NCBI GenBank assembly: GCA_037952775.1
Contig: JBANAY010000003.1
Coordinates: forward strand, 2,294,001-2,358,000
Length of the DNA stretch: 64,000 bases
Direction: 5' to 3'
From: Clonostachys chloroleuca
Taxonomy: Eukaryota; Ascomycota; Sordariomycetes; Hypocreales; Bionectriaceae
The translations under genes and the position numbers were made by a program. Below the pieces are notes generated by a model. It was not told the origin of the DNA. It saw only the letters and a program-made list of their open reading frames with translations, and searched no databases. Of the stretch, positions 10,635 to 21,942 are shown piece after piece. Numbering within the stretch: the first letter of the stretch is position 1; each line of letters starts with the position of its first letter.

Positions 10635-11655
10635 TTACCATTCGAGTTCGTTGGTCAAAGCAACCTTCTGCTTCTCCTGTCGGGGCTTCTTGTTCTTCAT
10701 CTTGATTGCGCGGCCACGCTTGCGCTTGAGACCAGCCTTGGACTTCTCAGTCTCAGACTCATCGCTCTCGTCGTCGTCTTCCTCGTCCTCCGCTTCGCTC
10801 TCAAGCCAGTCCTGGAGGTCCTCGAGCTCTTCCTCGCTCTCGTCGATGTCAGAGACGTACTGAACCTCCTTCTCGAGGTCGTCCTCCTCTTCGCTGCTGA
10901 GCTCCTCCTCCTCATCCTCGCCGTCGTCCATGTCCTCGTCCCTCAAGCCCTCGCCATCACGCTCCATGGCGTTGAGGACCTTCTTCCAGATGTCCTCGCT
11001 GACGTTGAGCGGCTGATCGCCATACGCACCCTGTCTCAGACGCTCCAGAAGCTCTCTCTCGATCGTCTTCTCCAGCTTGGCAGCCGCCTCGGCCTTACGC
11101 TCTCTGGCGCGCTCACGGTTCCTGATCTTGGGCGCCAGCTTGGGCACGAGCTTCTCCCCCAGGCGTTCCTCCTCGGCGGCTATGCGTCGCATGCGGATGT
11201 TCACCTGCGTCAGGCGGGTCAGGCGCTGCTTGCACTTGTGCAGCATGAACTTGGGCCAGTAGATGAGCTTCTCGTCAATCTGCTCGAGCGCCTTGTTGTA
11301 GTTGTTGGACAGCTTGATCTTCTCCCACATCTTGGACGGCAGGTGGGCTCGCTCCACCGTCTTGATGTAGAGGTACAGTGTCTGCTTGGTAGGGTGCTGG
11401 CGGACAGTTGCGTAGCGAGAGTTAGCGAGGGGGCATGACTGGCGATTGCACAGCCCAGTAACGTTGTACTCATTGCGGCAGAAGTTTTGGTTCTTCTCCG
11501 TTCTATTTGTGATTGTCAGCCTTGCTATCAGAGATCTTTGGCTATCTAGTCGCGGGCATGCCTCGTGCCGGCCAATTGGTACTAGAAACCTACTTTAACT
11601 TGAATGCGCAGAACTGCTGGTTGATAATCTGCCAGATAATTTCGTCTGAAGCCAT
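10635..11655 (-). CDS. mak16: MAK16, nuclear 60S ribosome-biogenesis protein
   Basis: Nucleolar factor for large-subunit maturation. Exons on the minus strand: 11594-11655 and 10635-11502, intron 11503-11593 (GTAGGT..AATAG). Splicing rebuilds [17 protein letters not shown] exactly as in the family. 309 aa. Visible features: the N-terminal [16 protein letters not shown]; the Cys-containing segment [20 protein letters not shown], which binds metal in the family; the [15 protein letters not shown] block; a basic middle; then a long Asp/Glu-rich tail (about residues 210-270) and a Lys/Arg-rich end, typical of nucleolar proteins. The ATG is 575 bp from that of VPS55, which is divergent, so the two may share a promoter region. 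Confidence 0.95.
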
Positions 11656-12230
11656 GGCGACTTCTGGTAGCTCCCGGAAAGAGGAGCAGCAATCTTCTCA
11701 ATCGGTTGTACTGTTGTTGAGTAATGGGGAGACAGGCTGGAAAGCAGATGTAAAAAAAAGTTCGGGACCAGGCAAGATGATTTTACAGTGGGGCTGTTTT
11801 TTTCCTAGCGGAAATCTCGAGTTTTTTTCCTGGGCGACGGCTGTCCTCTATTGCAGGGGTCCCTATTCGCCGAGGCCGCCAGGGGTCTGAGCTCAATCCT
11901 CACCGCCTGCTGTTTTCACCAGCGCCGGAATAACTGCTGTTCCGGCCGGGGCGCCCAGCCGCAGCATGGTGTCATGCGGCATTGGTGACGCTGCCTGTTG
12001 CGAGAGTGGGCGGCGAGGCCACAGCTTGCGAGCTTCTTCATCCTCCAGCACCAGCCTGACGCAGCGATCGCCACGACCGACGACTCTGCACTCAACGAAC
12101 CGAACCGACGCCCTCCGCTATCTCGCATACCTACACACTACCGTTCCATCTTCTCTTGAGAAGCGCTCCTCCAGATCCTGCAGCTCCTTCCCTCCACGGG
12201 TGTATATAAACCGTCAGACCAGCCGCCATC
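11656..12230. promoter_or_regulatory. Divergent promoter region, MAK16 / VPS55
   Basis: 575 bp between divergently transcribed MAK16 (minus) and VPS55 (plus). TATATAAA at 12203-12210 lies only about 20 bp before the VPS55 ATG, too close to act as a usual TATA box for that start. No RNA gene or other frame is supported. Confidence 0.5.
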
Positions 12231-12688
12231 ATGCCAGCCGCCGGCCTCAAGACCATCATTGCCCTGTCCTTCGTCCTGGCAGTAGGCTTCCTCCTCGTTA
12301 TCCTCTCCTGCGCCTTGTTCAAGGTCTATTACCCACTCCTCGTGGTCGGAACATACGTTATCGCCCCAATCCCCAACTGGATCTGCAGCCGATGCGCGAA
12401 TCCCGATGACTTCGTCGAGAGCTCCGGCGCCGCCGTCCTCGACCTCGGCCGCTTCTTCACAGGCTTCTTCGTCGTTATGGGAATGGGTACGTTTAATCTC
12501 CCCAGGCGCATCGCGCTGATGATGCGCATAATAACTAACTTTGCTTTTCCCCAGCCCTGCCCATAGTGCTGGCGCACGCCGACCTCATCCGAGTCGAGGC
12601 CATGATCATGTCTATCGTCGGTGGTCTATTGATTTACGGAACCATCATCAGCTTCAGCATGTTCTTCCACGAAGAGCAGGAATTCTAA
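12231..12688 (+). CDS. vps55: VPS55-family endosomal sorting protein
   Basis: Small four-helix membrane protein of late endosomes that works with VPS68 in endosome-to-vacuole traffic; the family includes the mammalian leptin-receptor overlapping transcript proteins. Exons 12231-12486 and 12555-12688; intron 12487-12554 (GTACGT..CCCAG); 129 aa. Hydrophobic segments fall near residues 6-28, 32-50, 68-90 and 100-122. Family landmarks: LSCALFKVYYPLLVV, PIPNWICSR with a following acidic patch (NPDDF), and DLGRFFTGFFVVMGMALPIVLAH across the splice junction. The C-terminus is short and acidic (HEEQEF). Confidence 0.94.
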
Positions 12689-13147
12689 GCGGATTCTGAG
12701 ATGGGGAGATCGTATGCGTCCTGACTGGGGGGATGGGGGATTTCGCCTGCGGAGGAAACAGATTATTCAGACAAACACTGTGTGGCAACACTTGTATCGA
12801 CGCATTTTTGTACAGGCTACTGGAGGGAGTTTTATTTTCTATGGCTTGGAGCATTCAGCGCACTCAATTGATCATCTTGGGACATAAAAGGACCTGCGAA
12901 CCGAAACACGTGCTCACACAACGAGCTCAATTGTACCTCTCCCTATGTGAAAGATATTCGCATCATGGATATTGTATTCCATTACTTTAAATCGCCTGTA
13001 ATTTCCTGCCCTCTTCCTTCGCTTTGCGCCATCCCTCTAATGCTGTTGAAAATCCGAATCCAACCCTAAAACAAAACTCCAGATATGCATACGTTGAAGT
13101 ATCATGCTGTTTCTATAAGCCACCCAGGCGCCCGTAACCGGGTTCCT
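12689..13147. other. Convergent 3' intergenic region (VPS55 / PABA synthase)
   Basis: 459 bp between converging genes. It holds 3' UTR-like sequence for both and no supported gene. Confidence 0.5.
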
Positions 13148-15676
13148 CTATTCCATTGCTTTCCAAATACCCAGCGGCCCCGTGAGCTTGGTCACCATCT
13201 CATCGTGCTCCCCCTCGGGCGTGCTCAGGATGGTGACGGCGCCGCCGGCACCAATGTGCCACACCTCCCTCTTCTCCGTCTCGCCCTCGGCTGGCGGCGC
13301 CAGCTCGTCGTCCCACCTGAACATGGCCCTGATGGTGACGCTCCAGTCCCCCTTGCCGGCCGCGTCCATGTAGCCGACCACCCCGGAGTACAGGCTGCGC
13401 TCGATGCCCTTCTCGAGGCCGTACAGGATCTCGCAGCTGCGCTTCTTCGGCGCGCCGGTCATGCTACCGGGCGGGAGCACCGAGGAGAGGACGTCTAATC
13501 CGTTGAATTCGGACTTTCGTCGGCGCTTGGCTGCCTCGGGTCCGGCGTTGAGCTGGCCCTGGACGTTGGTGACCATCTGGAACACGGTGGCGTACTCCTC
13601 CACCTTGAGCAGCTCGGGGACCGTGACCTTGCCCGCGCCGCAGATGCCGTGGAGGTCATGGCGGACCAGGTCGACGATCATCAGGTTCTCTGCCTCCTCC
13701 TTCGGGATGTGGAGGATCTCCTCTGCCTGGGACAAGGTCGACACCTGATCGGACTTGCGCACCGTCCCCTTCATCGGGCGCATGGCGCACAGTCCCTCCG
13801 TGGTATGCTGCAGGAACCGTTCCGGGGAGCTGCTGATCAAGGTCGCGCCGCCAAGTTTAACGAACGATCCGAACGGCGCTGGCTGGCGGGATCGAAGCCG
13901 CTTGAAAATGTCCCATGGCGTGGCACGGTTCAAGGTAGCGCCCTTGGTGTTGACGTGAGGCGGTACGTCGTCGCCCCGAGCGCGGGTGATGAATGTTTGA
14001 TCCGTCAGGCAGAGCTCGTACGAGTTCCCCTCTTTGATAGAGTCCTGGCACCTGCGGACTTTGTCCTGGTAGGTGGCGGCGTTTGGCAGCTGGTACTGGA
14101 AGACCTCTCCTGGGCACTGTTGCCATTGGTCAACTCCGTTTGTGTGCGCTGGGTCATAAACCCTTTGGTTAGCCATGCAGGGCGCGTCGCGCAGTTTATC
14201 AGCCACCAGCTTGCAGTAATCTTGGCCAGCGCTTGGATCGTTGCTAATGGTCTGGACGTATGCCGCATTTGCCCGGTGATCGAGCACGACGCTCCTTGTC
14301 ACCCATGCGAGGCAGATGTCAGGACGGCAGTGGCCTCTCTCCGTGGGGAGAACCCCAGGGGAGAGGGCGTCCAGACCTGATTCATACGAGACATATCCGA
14401 TCAGACCTCCCTTGAAGACATCGGGAAGGCCCGCCGGCAGATTCGAGACATCCAGTCTCCGCTCGGACCAGAACTTGGAAAAAACCTGCCACGGGCTAAA
14501 CTCCCCAGGCGCGGAGTCAAGATAGCCGATTCTTTCTTCTTGCGCCGAAAGACCCGACTGCTGAGACGGCGAAGTGAGTGTGACGAACCTCTCGCCAGCT
14601 CGGTGTTTGAGGCGCGGCGCCTTGTCAGCCTCGAGTGCGATGATGCTGTAGAGGGCAAGAGGGTCGCCCTTGGAGGCACTCGATGAATCGAGGACAATGG
14701 TGTCGTCCTTGCCTTCGCCCAATGCTTCTGCGACTTCCACTGCCGTGAGGTCTTGGGGAATATTCAACTTGACGAAGGAGTAGTACTGAGGACCCGCGTG
14801 CGTGGTGTCGAAAAGCTCACATGAAGTCTGCCCGTACTGCTGACTGAGCTTGTTGTACTGATCTGTATGCGTTGGAGTTTCCACCTCGCCGGATTCCGAT
14901 TTTGCGAGGGAGTGCAGTGGCCTCATCCTGGACACGACATTCCATCTCTGAGCTTCGGCCCACCAGTTCCTCAGTACGTCGTGCGCTTCGACGTGGGTGC
15001 AGATAGACTCTGGGTGGTACTGCAGCCCCCAGAACGGTCTCCGAGCATGCTTAACCGCCATGAGAATGCGCTCATCCTCTCCTTCATCCACATGCCCTCT
15101 CGACCAAGCCAACGGTATCAGATCCGGCGCGCCCGGGAAAGGTTTATACTGCTGCAGCGGCCACTCAGACGCAGGAACAGCATCCTGGCCAAGATCCGCA
15201 CACAGACTGTGATACAGCGTCGCCTTAAAGGGCCGCACCCTGCTGAAGATGTCCCGGCCCTCATACTCGATGTCCCTCACCATCCCGTGCAAGCCCCTCC
15301 TCAGCTTCCTAATCTCCCCGCCAAAGGTGCACACCAGGCTCTGGAACCCCAGGCAGACGCCCAGGACGGGCACCGCCTCGGCCAGCGCCAGGTCCCAGAG
15401 CGTCCTGAACGCACCAACGTCGTCCGGGTTGAGCGGCGACCCGGGGCCGGGACCGCAGACCACGGCGTCGAAGCCGGCCAGGCGGTCGACGAGCTCCTCC
15501 CGCGTCCACGACGGCCCCCGCTCAGGTGGGAACGGGGACAAATCCATCCGCCGTACACAAACCTGGACATCGAGGAGCTCTGTGAGGAGCGAGACGATGT
15601 TGTTTGTGAAGGAGTCGTAGGCATCTAGGAAGAGGATGCGGGACCGGCGAGCATGTTGCGGGTCGCCATTCTCCAT
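13148..15676 (-). CDS. Fused para-aminobenzoate (ADC) synthase, PabA-PabB type
   Basis: Makes 4-amino-4-deoxychorismate from chorismate and glutamine, the first step of PABA and folate synthesis; cytosolic. Single exon, 842 aa, typical of the fungal fused enzyme. Residues about 12-235 are a class I glutamine amidotransferase: GPGPGSP oxyanion segment, nucleophile Cys108 in GVCLGFQSL, and His221/Glu223 in HPES. Residues about 290-480 match the component-I N-terminal region. Residues about 540-840 are the chorismate-binding domain: KEGNSYELCLT, SSSPERFL, PMKGTVRKS (Lys of the PxKGT signature), DLVRHDL and PPGSMTGAPK. All signatures are intact and in one frame. The ATG at 15676 sits just before the amidotransferase fold. 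A GCN4/CPC1-type TGAGTCA lies about 400 bp upstream. Confidence 0.97.
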   Translation of the reverse strand: MENGDPQHARRSRILFLDAYDSFTNNIVSLLTELLDVQVCVRRMDLSPFPPERGPSWTREELVDRLAGFDAVVCGPGPGSPLNPDDVGAFRTLWDLALAEAVPVLGVCLGFQSLVCTFGGEIRKLRRGLHGMVRDIEYEGRDIFSRVRPFKATLYHSLCADLGQDAVPASEWPLQQYKPFPGAPDLIPLAWSRGHVDEGEDERILMAVKHARRPFWGLQYHPESICTHVEAHDVLRNWWAEAQRWNVVSRMRPLHSLAKSESGEVETPTHTDQYNKLSQQYGQTSCELFDTTHAGPQYYSFVKLNIPQDLTAVEVAEALGEGKDDTIVLDSSSASKGDPLALYSIIALEADKAPRLKHRAGERFVTLTSPSQQSGLSAQEERIGYLDSAPGEFSPWQVFSKFWSERRLDVSNLPAGLPDVFKGGLIGYVSYESGLDALSPGVLPTERGHCRPDICLAWVTRSVVLDHRANAAYVQTISNDPSAGQDYCKLVADKLRDAPCMANQRVYDPAHTNGVDQWQQCPGEVFQYQLPNAATYQDKVRRCQDSIKEGNSYELCLTDQTFITRARGDDVPPHVNTKGATLNRATPWDIFKRLRSRQPAPFGSFVKLGGATLISSSPERFLQHTTEGLCAMRPMKGTVRKSDQVSTLSQAEEILHIPKEEAENLMIVDLVRHDLHGICGAGKVTVPELLKVEEYATVFQMVTNVQGQLNAGPEAAKRRRKSEFNGLDVLSSVLPPGSMTGAPKKRSCEILYGLEKGIERSLYSGVVGYMDAAGKGDWSVTIRAMFRWDDELAPPAEGETEKREVWHIGAGGAVTILSTPEGEHDEMVTKLTGPLGIWKAME

Positions 15677-16380
15677 GGCTTTTCCGTTTGCTCTATTTTA
15701 TGGCTGCCAAGATCTCTCTCTGGTGTCTCAAGAAGAAGAGTTGGGTGAGCGGATGGGCTCTTGAGCGGAAGCAATTGCTCTCAGAGACTGTGAGAAGAAG
15801 CCTAAAAGGCGTTTGTGAACGAACGAACGAATGAATGAATGACTGAATCACTTCACACCCTCGAATTGATAATTTTCTGGGGCCGAGTGAAGGAAGGCGG
15901 GACTTTTTCGCGGCCGAACGACGAGATAGCCCCGGATTGCCGCGAAAAGCCGCTACTTAGTAACAGCGCCTCGAACAATGCGGCAGAGGCGATGAGAAAA
16001 TTCAACTCGACTAGGATGGACTTGGTTGCCGGCTCGCCTGTGATTGGTCCGGAGGCCACTGACCTGCCACAATGAGTCAGAATACTTGTTGAGAGCGTAT
16101 CGCAGTGAGCGCTTTGCCGTATCAAACAGATCTAGAATGTACCCATAGATTTTAGCAGTCGTGATTGAGTTTCGCGCTAATAAGCCGGGAGCCTCCATCC
16201 ATCCAACCTCCAGCCCCGTGAGGCGATATCGGGATCATCGCTAACGCTAACACACAATCCCTCATCAGTGATGGATGGACCAGTCTGTTGTGTATGCTCG
16301 TGATATTTCGTCTACTTCTACATTTTATGTTCCACCTCGCTAGACACAGATAGAATCATATCCACATCACCATCCATCAT
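15677..16380. promoter_or_regulatory. PABA synthase promoter region with a GAAC/GAAT microsatellite
   Basis: 704 bp between the PABA synthase ATG (minus strand) and the TRS120 stop (minus strand), so mostly PABA synthase promoter. It contains a tetranucleotide microsatellite (GAAC then GAAT units, about 15819-15841), a CCAAT box on the minus strand (ATTGG at 16043-16047) and the TGAGTCA listed separately. Confidence 0.5.
16073..16079. promoter_or_regulatory. GCN4/CPC1-type site (TGAGTCA)
   Basis: Exact match to the TGA(C/G)TCA element bound by the bZIP regulator of amino-acid cross-pathway control. It lies 397 bp upstream of the PABA synthase ATG. Control of a chorismate-using gene by this factor is plausible, but a single 7-mer can occur by chance. 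Confidence 0.4.
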
Positions 16381-19300
16381 TCAGTCCCTGTCCCTCACCA
16401 GCAAAATATACGGATGTCGTGAATGCCACACCCGCCGGTCCTTCGCTCCAAGCGCTGCGTCTAACATCTTTTGGGTATCGGATTTCTTTCGTTGCAAGGT
16501 CTTCTCACCCTCCTCCTGGTGCACCACCACTTCCTCTGCTGTCGCCGAGAGCTCAAACTCGCCCCTGCACAGTGCTGTGACGCCGATGACAAAATCAACC
16601 GTCGAGTTGGCCTCAATTCTGGGCAATAGTTGCTGGAGGGAGCCGTTCCAGGCGAATTTCCTGGTAAAGTCAAGAGCAATGCCCAGCGGCCGATGACAGA
16701 GTGCTGGTAGCAATCTGATGACAGACGTGATTGGTTTGCTCGATCTGTTGGTGAGCCTGACCCTAGCCTGCATAAATTCATCAACATAGCCAACGTTGGT
16801 GTCGCCATTGGCCCCATCCTCGTCCTCCACCGAGATATCAATTCCAATGTCCTCCAACCTGACGACATCGATCATTCGAGGTGTCAGTCGGAGGGTCCGG
16901 AGCTCAAGGGTTCCATGCCGCTTCTGCCCCGATGTTGTCTTCCATGTTCCCTTCAGGCGCTCCATGAGCTTCTCGCGATACCAGAAGGCCTCTCGGTTAA
17001 TCCGCTCAATCTCGGGCGCAATCCTGCTAACGACGAACTGCCTATCCCGCCCGGGATTAAGGCTGGGAATAGAAGCATGAGGGTCTTCCAGATATACCCG
17101 CTTGACGGGCAGAACGATGCGATTGATGTTACCAGGTAGGATGTTGTCATCAAGCACCATGCCATCTTCCGTTTCGATATGTACATTGATATGGCTTGGC
17201 CACGCATTTCGTAGATCCATAGATAGCAAGCAATAGTCTTTGAGATCCAAGGACCCAGAGTCGCTGTGCCTGTCCTTGATCGCTTGAGGAATATCACCTT
17301 CTATGGGGAGAACGTCCAATCGCGACATCTCGATGCTGGCGTTCACGGTCACAGTCAGATCCACGCTCACCTGTCTGGTGAAGAACTGTTCCGTGACTTC
17401 ATCCTGCGGCTTGCCTAAATTCGTATAGTCCACCTGAATTGTGGCATGGGTCAAACCAGGCTTGCCGAGAATCTCAAACTCATATGTTGCTTCGCCACCT
17501 GCTGGAATTTGACGCTCCTGGTTCTTCTTTGGTAGCCGCAGCGCCTGTTTCTTCATCAAGATCCACTCATATTCATACATCTCGGTGGGCATTGTGTCCC
17601 GATTATTGAGCGCATTTTGAAGGGGACCTTGCGTGGAATCCCGGAATGAAAACAACACGAAATCGACTGGGGTGGGTGACTCGTTTTGCAAAGTCACCGA
17701 GAAGATCCGGCGTTCTCCTTCCAGAACCATGACTGATGCCTGCGGGAGTGTCATGGATTTGACCGTCAGGACGGGTTGTGATGGGATTGCTGTGAGGTCC
17801 AGGTCATCGGGGACAGGAGGGGCGGAATTGCGCAGGCAGACATCCTCCCCGCCCTCCAGGGCAGCGATTCCCTTTACTTTGATTTTGCTATCTCGCACCG
17901 GGCGCCACGGTGCGGAGAAAATAGGGAATCTCCTCTCTCGGCAACCTCGCACCCTGATAAGAGCTCCCGTCACCTTGATATCACCGTCCTGTAGTGGTCG
18001 CCCTCTAAGCCTCAATACTTGGGTTCTGTTGGAGCCCAGCCTTGCTGCCTCCGGAATAGACTCAAAGTCGACACCGGTGGTCTCGAGACGAATACTTTCT
18101 AGGTCCAGCTCAATATCATAAGGATTCTGCAGAGTGATTCTAAAAGTTGCAAGCTCTCCCGCTACGAGGAATTGCTGGACAACTTCGCTTGGCTTCTTAA
18201 AAAAGGGGTTGTAGATAAAGGGGTCAACGTCTTGCGATGTACGCCCCACAGTCGACCCAGGCAGGACGCTGTGAGCGTGTGGAATCGGTATCCGATCGGG
18301 AGGTAGAGCCTCAAGCTTGATACCGCGAACAAGAAACTCGTCCCAGTATTCAGCTGCCAGCGAGTTCAAGTTGAGCCTCTGCGCAAGACTTGACGTTCTG
18401 GCGATATTAGTCACAAGCCGAGCTTGCTCCTCAGCAAAGATCATTGGTGAGATATCTTCCCTGCGAGGACCAGGAGCCGTGCCAGCGCCTGCAGTACGGA
18501 GCAAATCGCCAGAATATCTTAGGACTCCATTAAGATCCGGCAACGCCTCTGAGAAATTGATGCAGGCGCGTAGGATATTCATTTTGATACCCTCGAAGCC
18601 GTAAAACCTCGTCGAAGCTTGCTTCCGTATCCTGGCAATGATGGCCTCGTCTGTATCGGGACCAGTCTCGGTCGAATCTTCCGACTTGCTGGGCGACTTT
18701 TCGAATCCGATCACAGCGTATGATTTGCAAAGCATACCCAGGAAAGCTTCGATGCCCTGTTCAATATCCCCTTCACCAAGGTCCAGTGCAGTTCCACTAT
18801 TCTGATTTCCTGCCACCGTATGCGATATTAAACCTGCGGCTGGGTGAATACCTGCCTCGGCTGCGCCCCTCGTCCGCGCCTCCACAAGACCAGTTATAAG
18901 GACAGAGACAAGCTCGCGAATTACCATTGCTTTCTTCCGATGGAAGCCCAGTGTCCCCAATATCGTAGCTATGGCACTCAGAATTGAAGCCCGGTCGGTT
19001 GTCGTGAGAAGTTCCGCAGCATATGCATGTGATGCCGGGAACGAATCCATCAAGATATTTACAATATGTTGTCGTGAAGGTACAATGTGGATCCGGGGAG
19101 ATGTCGTCAGTTCTTTCTCTGGTAGCCTGCCAGTAACAATCATATCGAGAGCCTGTTGGTTCAAGCTTCCGTTGCATAAGTGCATAATCGTAAGGATCTT
19201 CGAGAATCGTATTGTGGTTTCCGAATATGCCAGCTTGGGGAGCCTTTCCACATCGGCCCGCTTCCTCGAGTACAAGTTCATAATTCGGTCCAGGAGATCT

Positions 19301-20728
19301 CCCAAGATGAGCTGGAGTATCCTCAACCGTTTGGGTTGGCCGGGCAAGTCGGTCAACGTCTCTATTACCGTATACAATGGCCTGTTCCGTTCTTCCGGAG
19401 GCGGCATACACACAGATGGTATGGCAAATTCTAAGCCAGACCAGCCAAGAAGAAAAAGGTTGATAACGATCAGCTCCAGTGCTTTTCCAAGCCAAATGTG
19501 ATCGTTAATCGACCTTGTTCCAACGGCAGCTTCGGACAGTTCTCTTAATGAGTCGTTCCACCGACCGGCTTGGAGGTACATGGAACCCAAGATGACAGTG
19601 GACCTGCCTTTGCCTTTCAGCCTCCATCTATCATTCAGGCCGCCAGGGCCGAATCCCTGGACGGATACTCGGTCGCGGGACTGGTCGCGGGAGCTATGTG
19701 TGCTTTCTGAGCGAGAATGGGTCTGGGGAGTGCCAGGCGCGTCCCGCCCCAAGTCTGGGGTACCAGGCCACCCAGAGTGCCCGGTTTGCGAAATAGGAGA
19801 CCCACCAATACCAGGGCTTGAAGAGCTGTGATTCATCGTTGGTCGAGTCGACACCGGCGGCATGGACATGCGAGCATGAGCTCGGTCCGCCGCGCTCTCT
19901 GACGCAGTCCGGCCGTTGGACTGGAGCGTGGGGGTACCAGAGTTCCTTCTGTCGAATTCGTGATGTTCGCCCTCCCCGGCTGACCAATCCCCGTTCATAT
20001 GCGCAGTTCCCGAGTAATGAACGGGCGATTCGATCGTGGTCATAGCCTCGAAAGATTTAGCCAGCGTGGTCATCTCTGCCAGCAATTGCGAAGATATGTC
20101 GCACATGACGGTCTTAATGGTAGTCCTCTTGCTCTTCTCGACAGGAGGGATACCGAATACGCCCTCTGGTAAAGGTACAGTGTTGCTGGTATCGGACACA
20201 TAGTCGAATATCAAGACCTGGTGGACGAGCGCTTTGGGAAATCGGTCACGCAGATCCTCCAGGTCTTGGTAGAGAGATCGAATATTCTTCTCCGTGACCG
20301 TCGTCCCCGTACCGTTCGCAGAGTTCCGCTTGCTGAAGGATACCTCCCCCATCTCCCGCCCATCAGCCAGCGCAACAACAGCCATTGGCTCGCGGTATAG
20401 ATCGAAAGGCGTGAGGGCAAGGTGGGAAGGGGGCGGTATGTGGGTAATGAGGTCGTAAATCATTGCGCCGTCTGGGTAGGCCAACGGCGAAAACATGTCT
20501 GATACACAGGAAAAGGTCAGTATCCGGATCGCCACTCATGTCTTGGTGCGGAGAGCGCCTACTTCGATGCGGCCGCCCATCGGCGCTGATGTCCCTGAGG
20601 TGGACAACATGTTCGCTCTCGAGCCGGGTGACAAAGGAGTCGAATCTGGTGGAAGTAATCTGGCTGATGGGCAGTAGCAGGGCCTTCACCCTCGCAGGAG
20701 CGATAGGGAGCAGAGGATCTAAGCTCAT
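16381..20728 (-). CDS. trs120: TRS120 (HypA-like), TRAPPII complex subunit
   Basis: Subunit of the TRAPPII tethering complex at the late Golgi, which activates Ypt31/32 (Rab11). Exon 1 is 20563-20728 and exon 2 is 16381-20498. The intron 20499-20562 starts GTAGGC and ends ATCAG, and the join reads GRPHRNMFSPLAYPDGAMIYDL. 1427 aa, within the range of filamentous-fungal TRS120. The N-terminus MSLDPLLPIAPARVKALLLP and the segment PPPSHLALTPFDLYREP are the most recognisable parts. A Ser-rich, probably disordered insert spans about residues 215-320. The remainder is helical-repeat and Ig-like beta sequence typical of the family, for example the hydrophobic-strand region near residues 800-1200. The 4.1-kb second exon shows no frame break. 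Confidence 0.95.
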
Positions 20729-21942
20729 TCTAGGTTTGTTGGTTGTTGAGCATTGTCCACTACGATCGATGTAGTCGTCGAGCTGAGCTCATGGCTCGTC
20801 CAAGGAGGCGGCTGGTTTGCGAGCTTGGCTGCCGAGGCGGAGATTCTTTCGGACCCGAGTCGTCGTCGTTCTGTCGGCCTGCGCAAGTCGGTTATCCAGT
20901 TCCCAACGTCCACGACAGTCTGGATTTGCAGAGTGCTGGGGGTAGGTAGCTTCAACTCCAGTCAATAAGGGGACAGCTCGCCAGCATCTCGATGGATTAA
21001 GTCGGTGATTAGTTGCAGTGCCAAGCCACAAGGATGCCCCCACTATTGCTCTGATTTTAGTGACCGCTCGTGTGAACCCCCTCTGAAACCCCCTAGCCTC
21101 TTCGGCTCCAGGCCTGCTCTGAGCCCCCCTGTACAAGCGGATGAGGCGCCGTAAAAGTGGCTGGTGCAGGCCGTTTGACTGTCAGTCGGCCGTTATTTGC
21201 AGGGTTCCATGCATTGTACATACTTTTTTTTCCCCAACGAGATCTACCACTCTTATCACACTCAAACAAGTGAGGCCCACCTACCTGCCCACTAGGTGAC
21301 AAAAAGAATTAGACATCAAAATGAAGAGAGACCACCTTCAACGATGATTGGAATACTTCGGTAGTATTAAACGATATCAATGGACAATATCCAGTATGTG
21401 TTTATTATAAGCATTCAATGATTCGATAATACCAATCGTAGAAGCGGTATACTGCTTGAGTGCCTCGAACTCAATCTCACCACTTCCTACCCTAAGTATG
21501 TCGTGAATTTGAGCATGTTCAATTCTTCATATTTTTCCCTATTCCTAAAACAAACAAAACTTTCTCAATGATACCTAGGTGGGTTCTTTTGAATGAAATT
21601 CCCGAATATTGAGTGGTCAAGGCACAGAAGATGTCTCATCGTGAAAAGCAAATATTACCAAGTGGCAATTGGCTCCTACGTGCTATATCCTGAGCAGTCT
21701 AGAAAGTGTAAGATCGCTAAACTGCTAATCATATTCAATGGCACGATTCTACCAAATTGCTACATGGCTAAACAACAAACATCGGGTATCATTAATGTTG
21801 AAGCCCACGCAAAAAGCCCGCGTCGTTTTTCGCTGAAGCCACTGTTGAAGATTAGATCCTTGACTGCGTGTGTGTACAACACCAATAACCAAACAGAGAG
21901 TCAGAAGGGAATCCAACCCCAACGGCGTCAACAAGTGGTTCT
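20729..21942. other. Intergenic: TRS120 promoter and sugar-porter 3' flank
   Basis: 1.2 kb. The GC-rich part next to 20729 is the TRS120 promoter; the AT-rich part from about 21300 lies downstream of the sugar porter stop. Short frames only, no recognised protein or RNA. Confidence 0.45.

Noticed and set aside
10467..11438. Long leucine-rich open frame on the plus strand
   Set aside because: It is the antisense shadow of the acidic and Lys/Arg-rich MAK16 coding sequence, which is strongly supported on the minus strand.
14867..15628. 253-codon plus-strand frame over PABA synthase
   Set aside because: Antisense of the conserved amidotransferase domain; composition is that of a GC-rich shadow.
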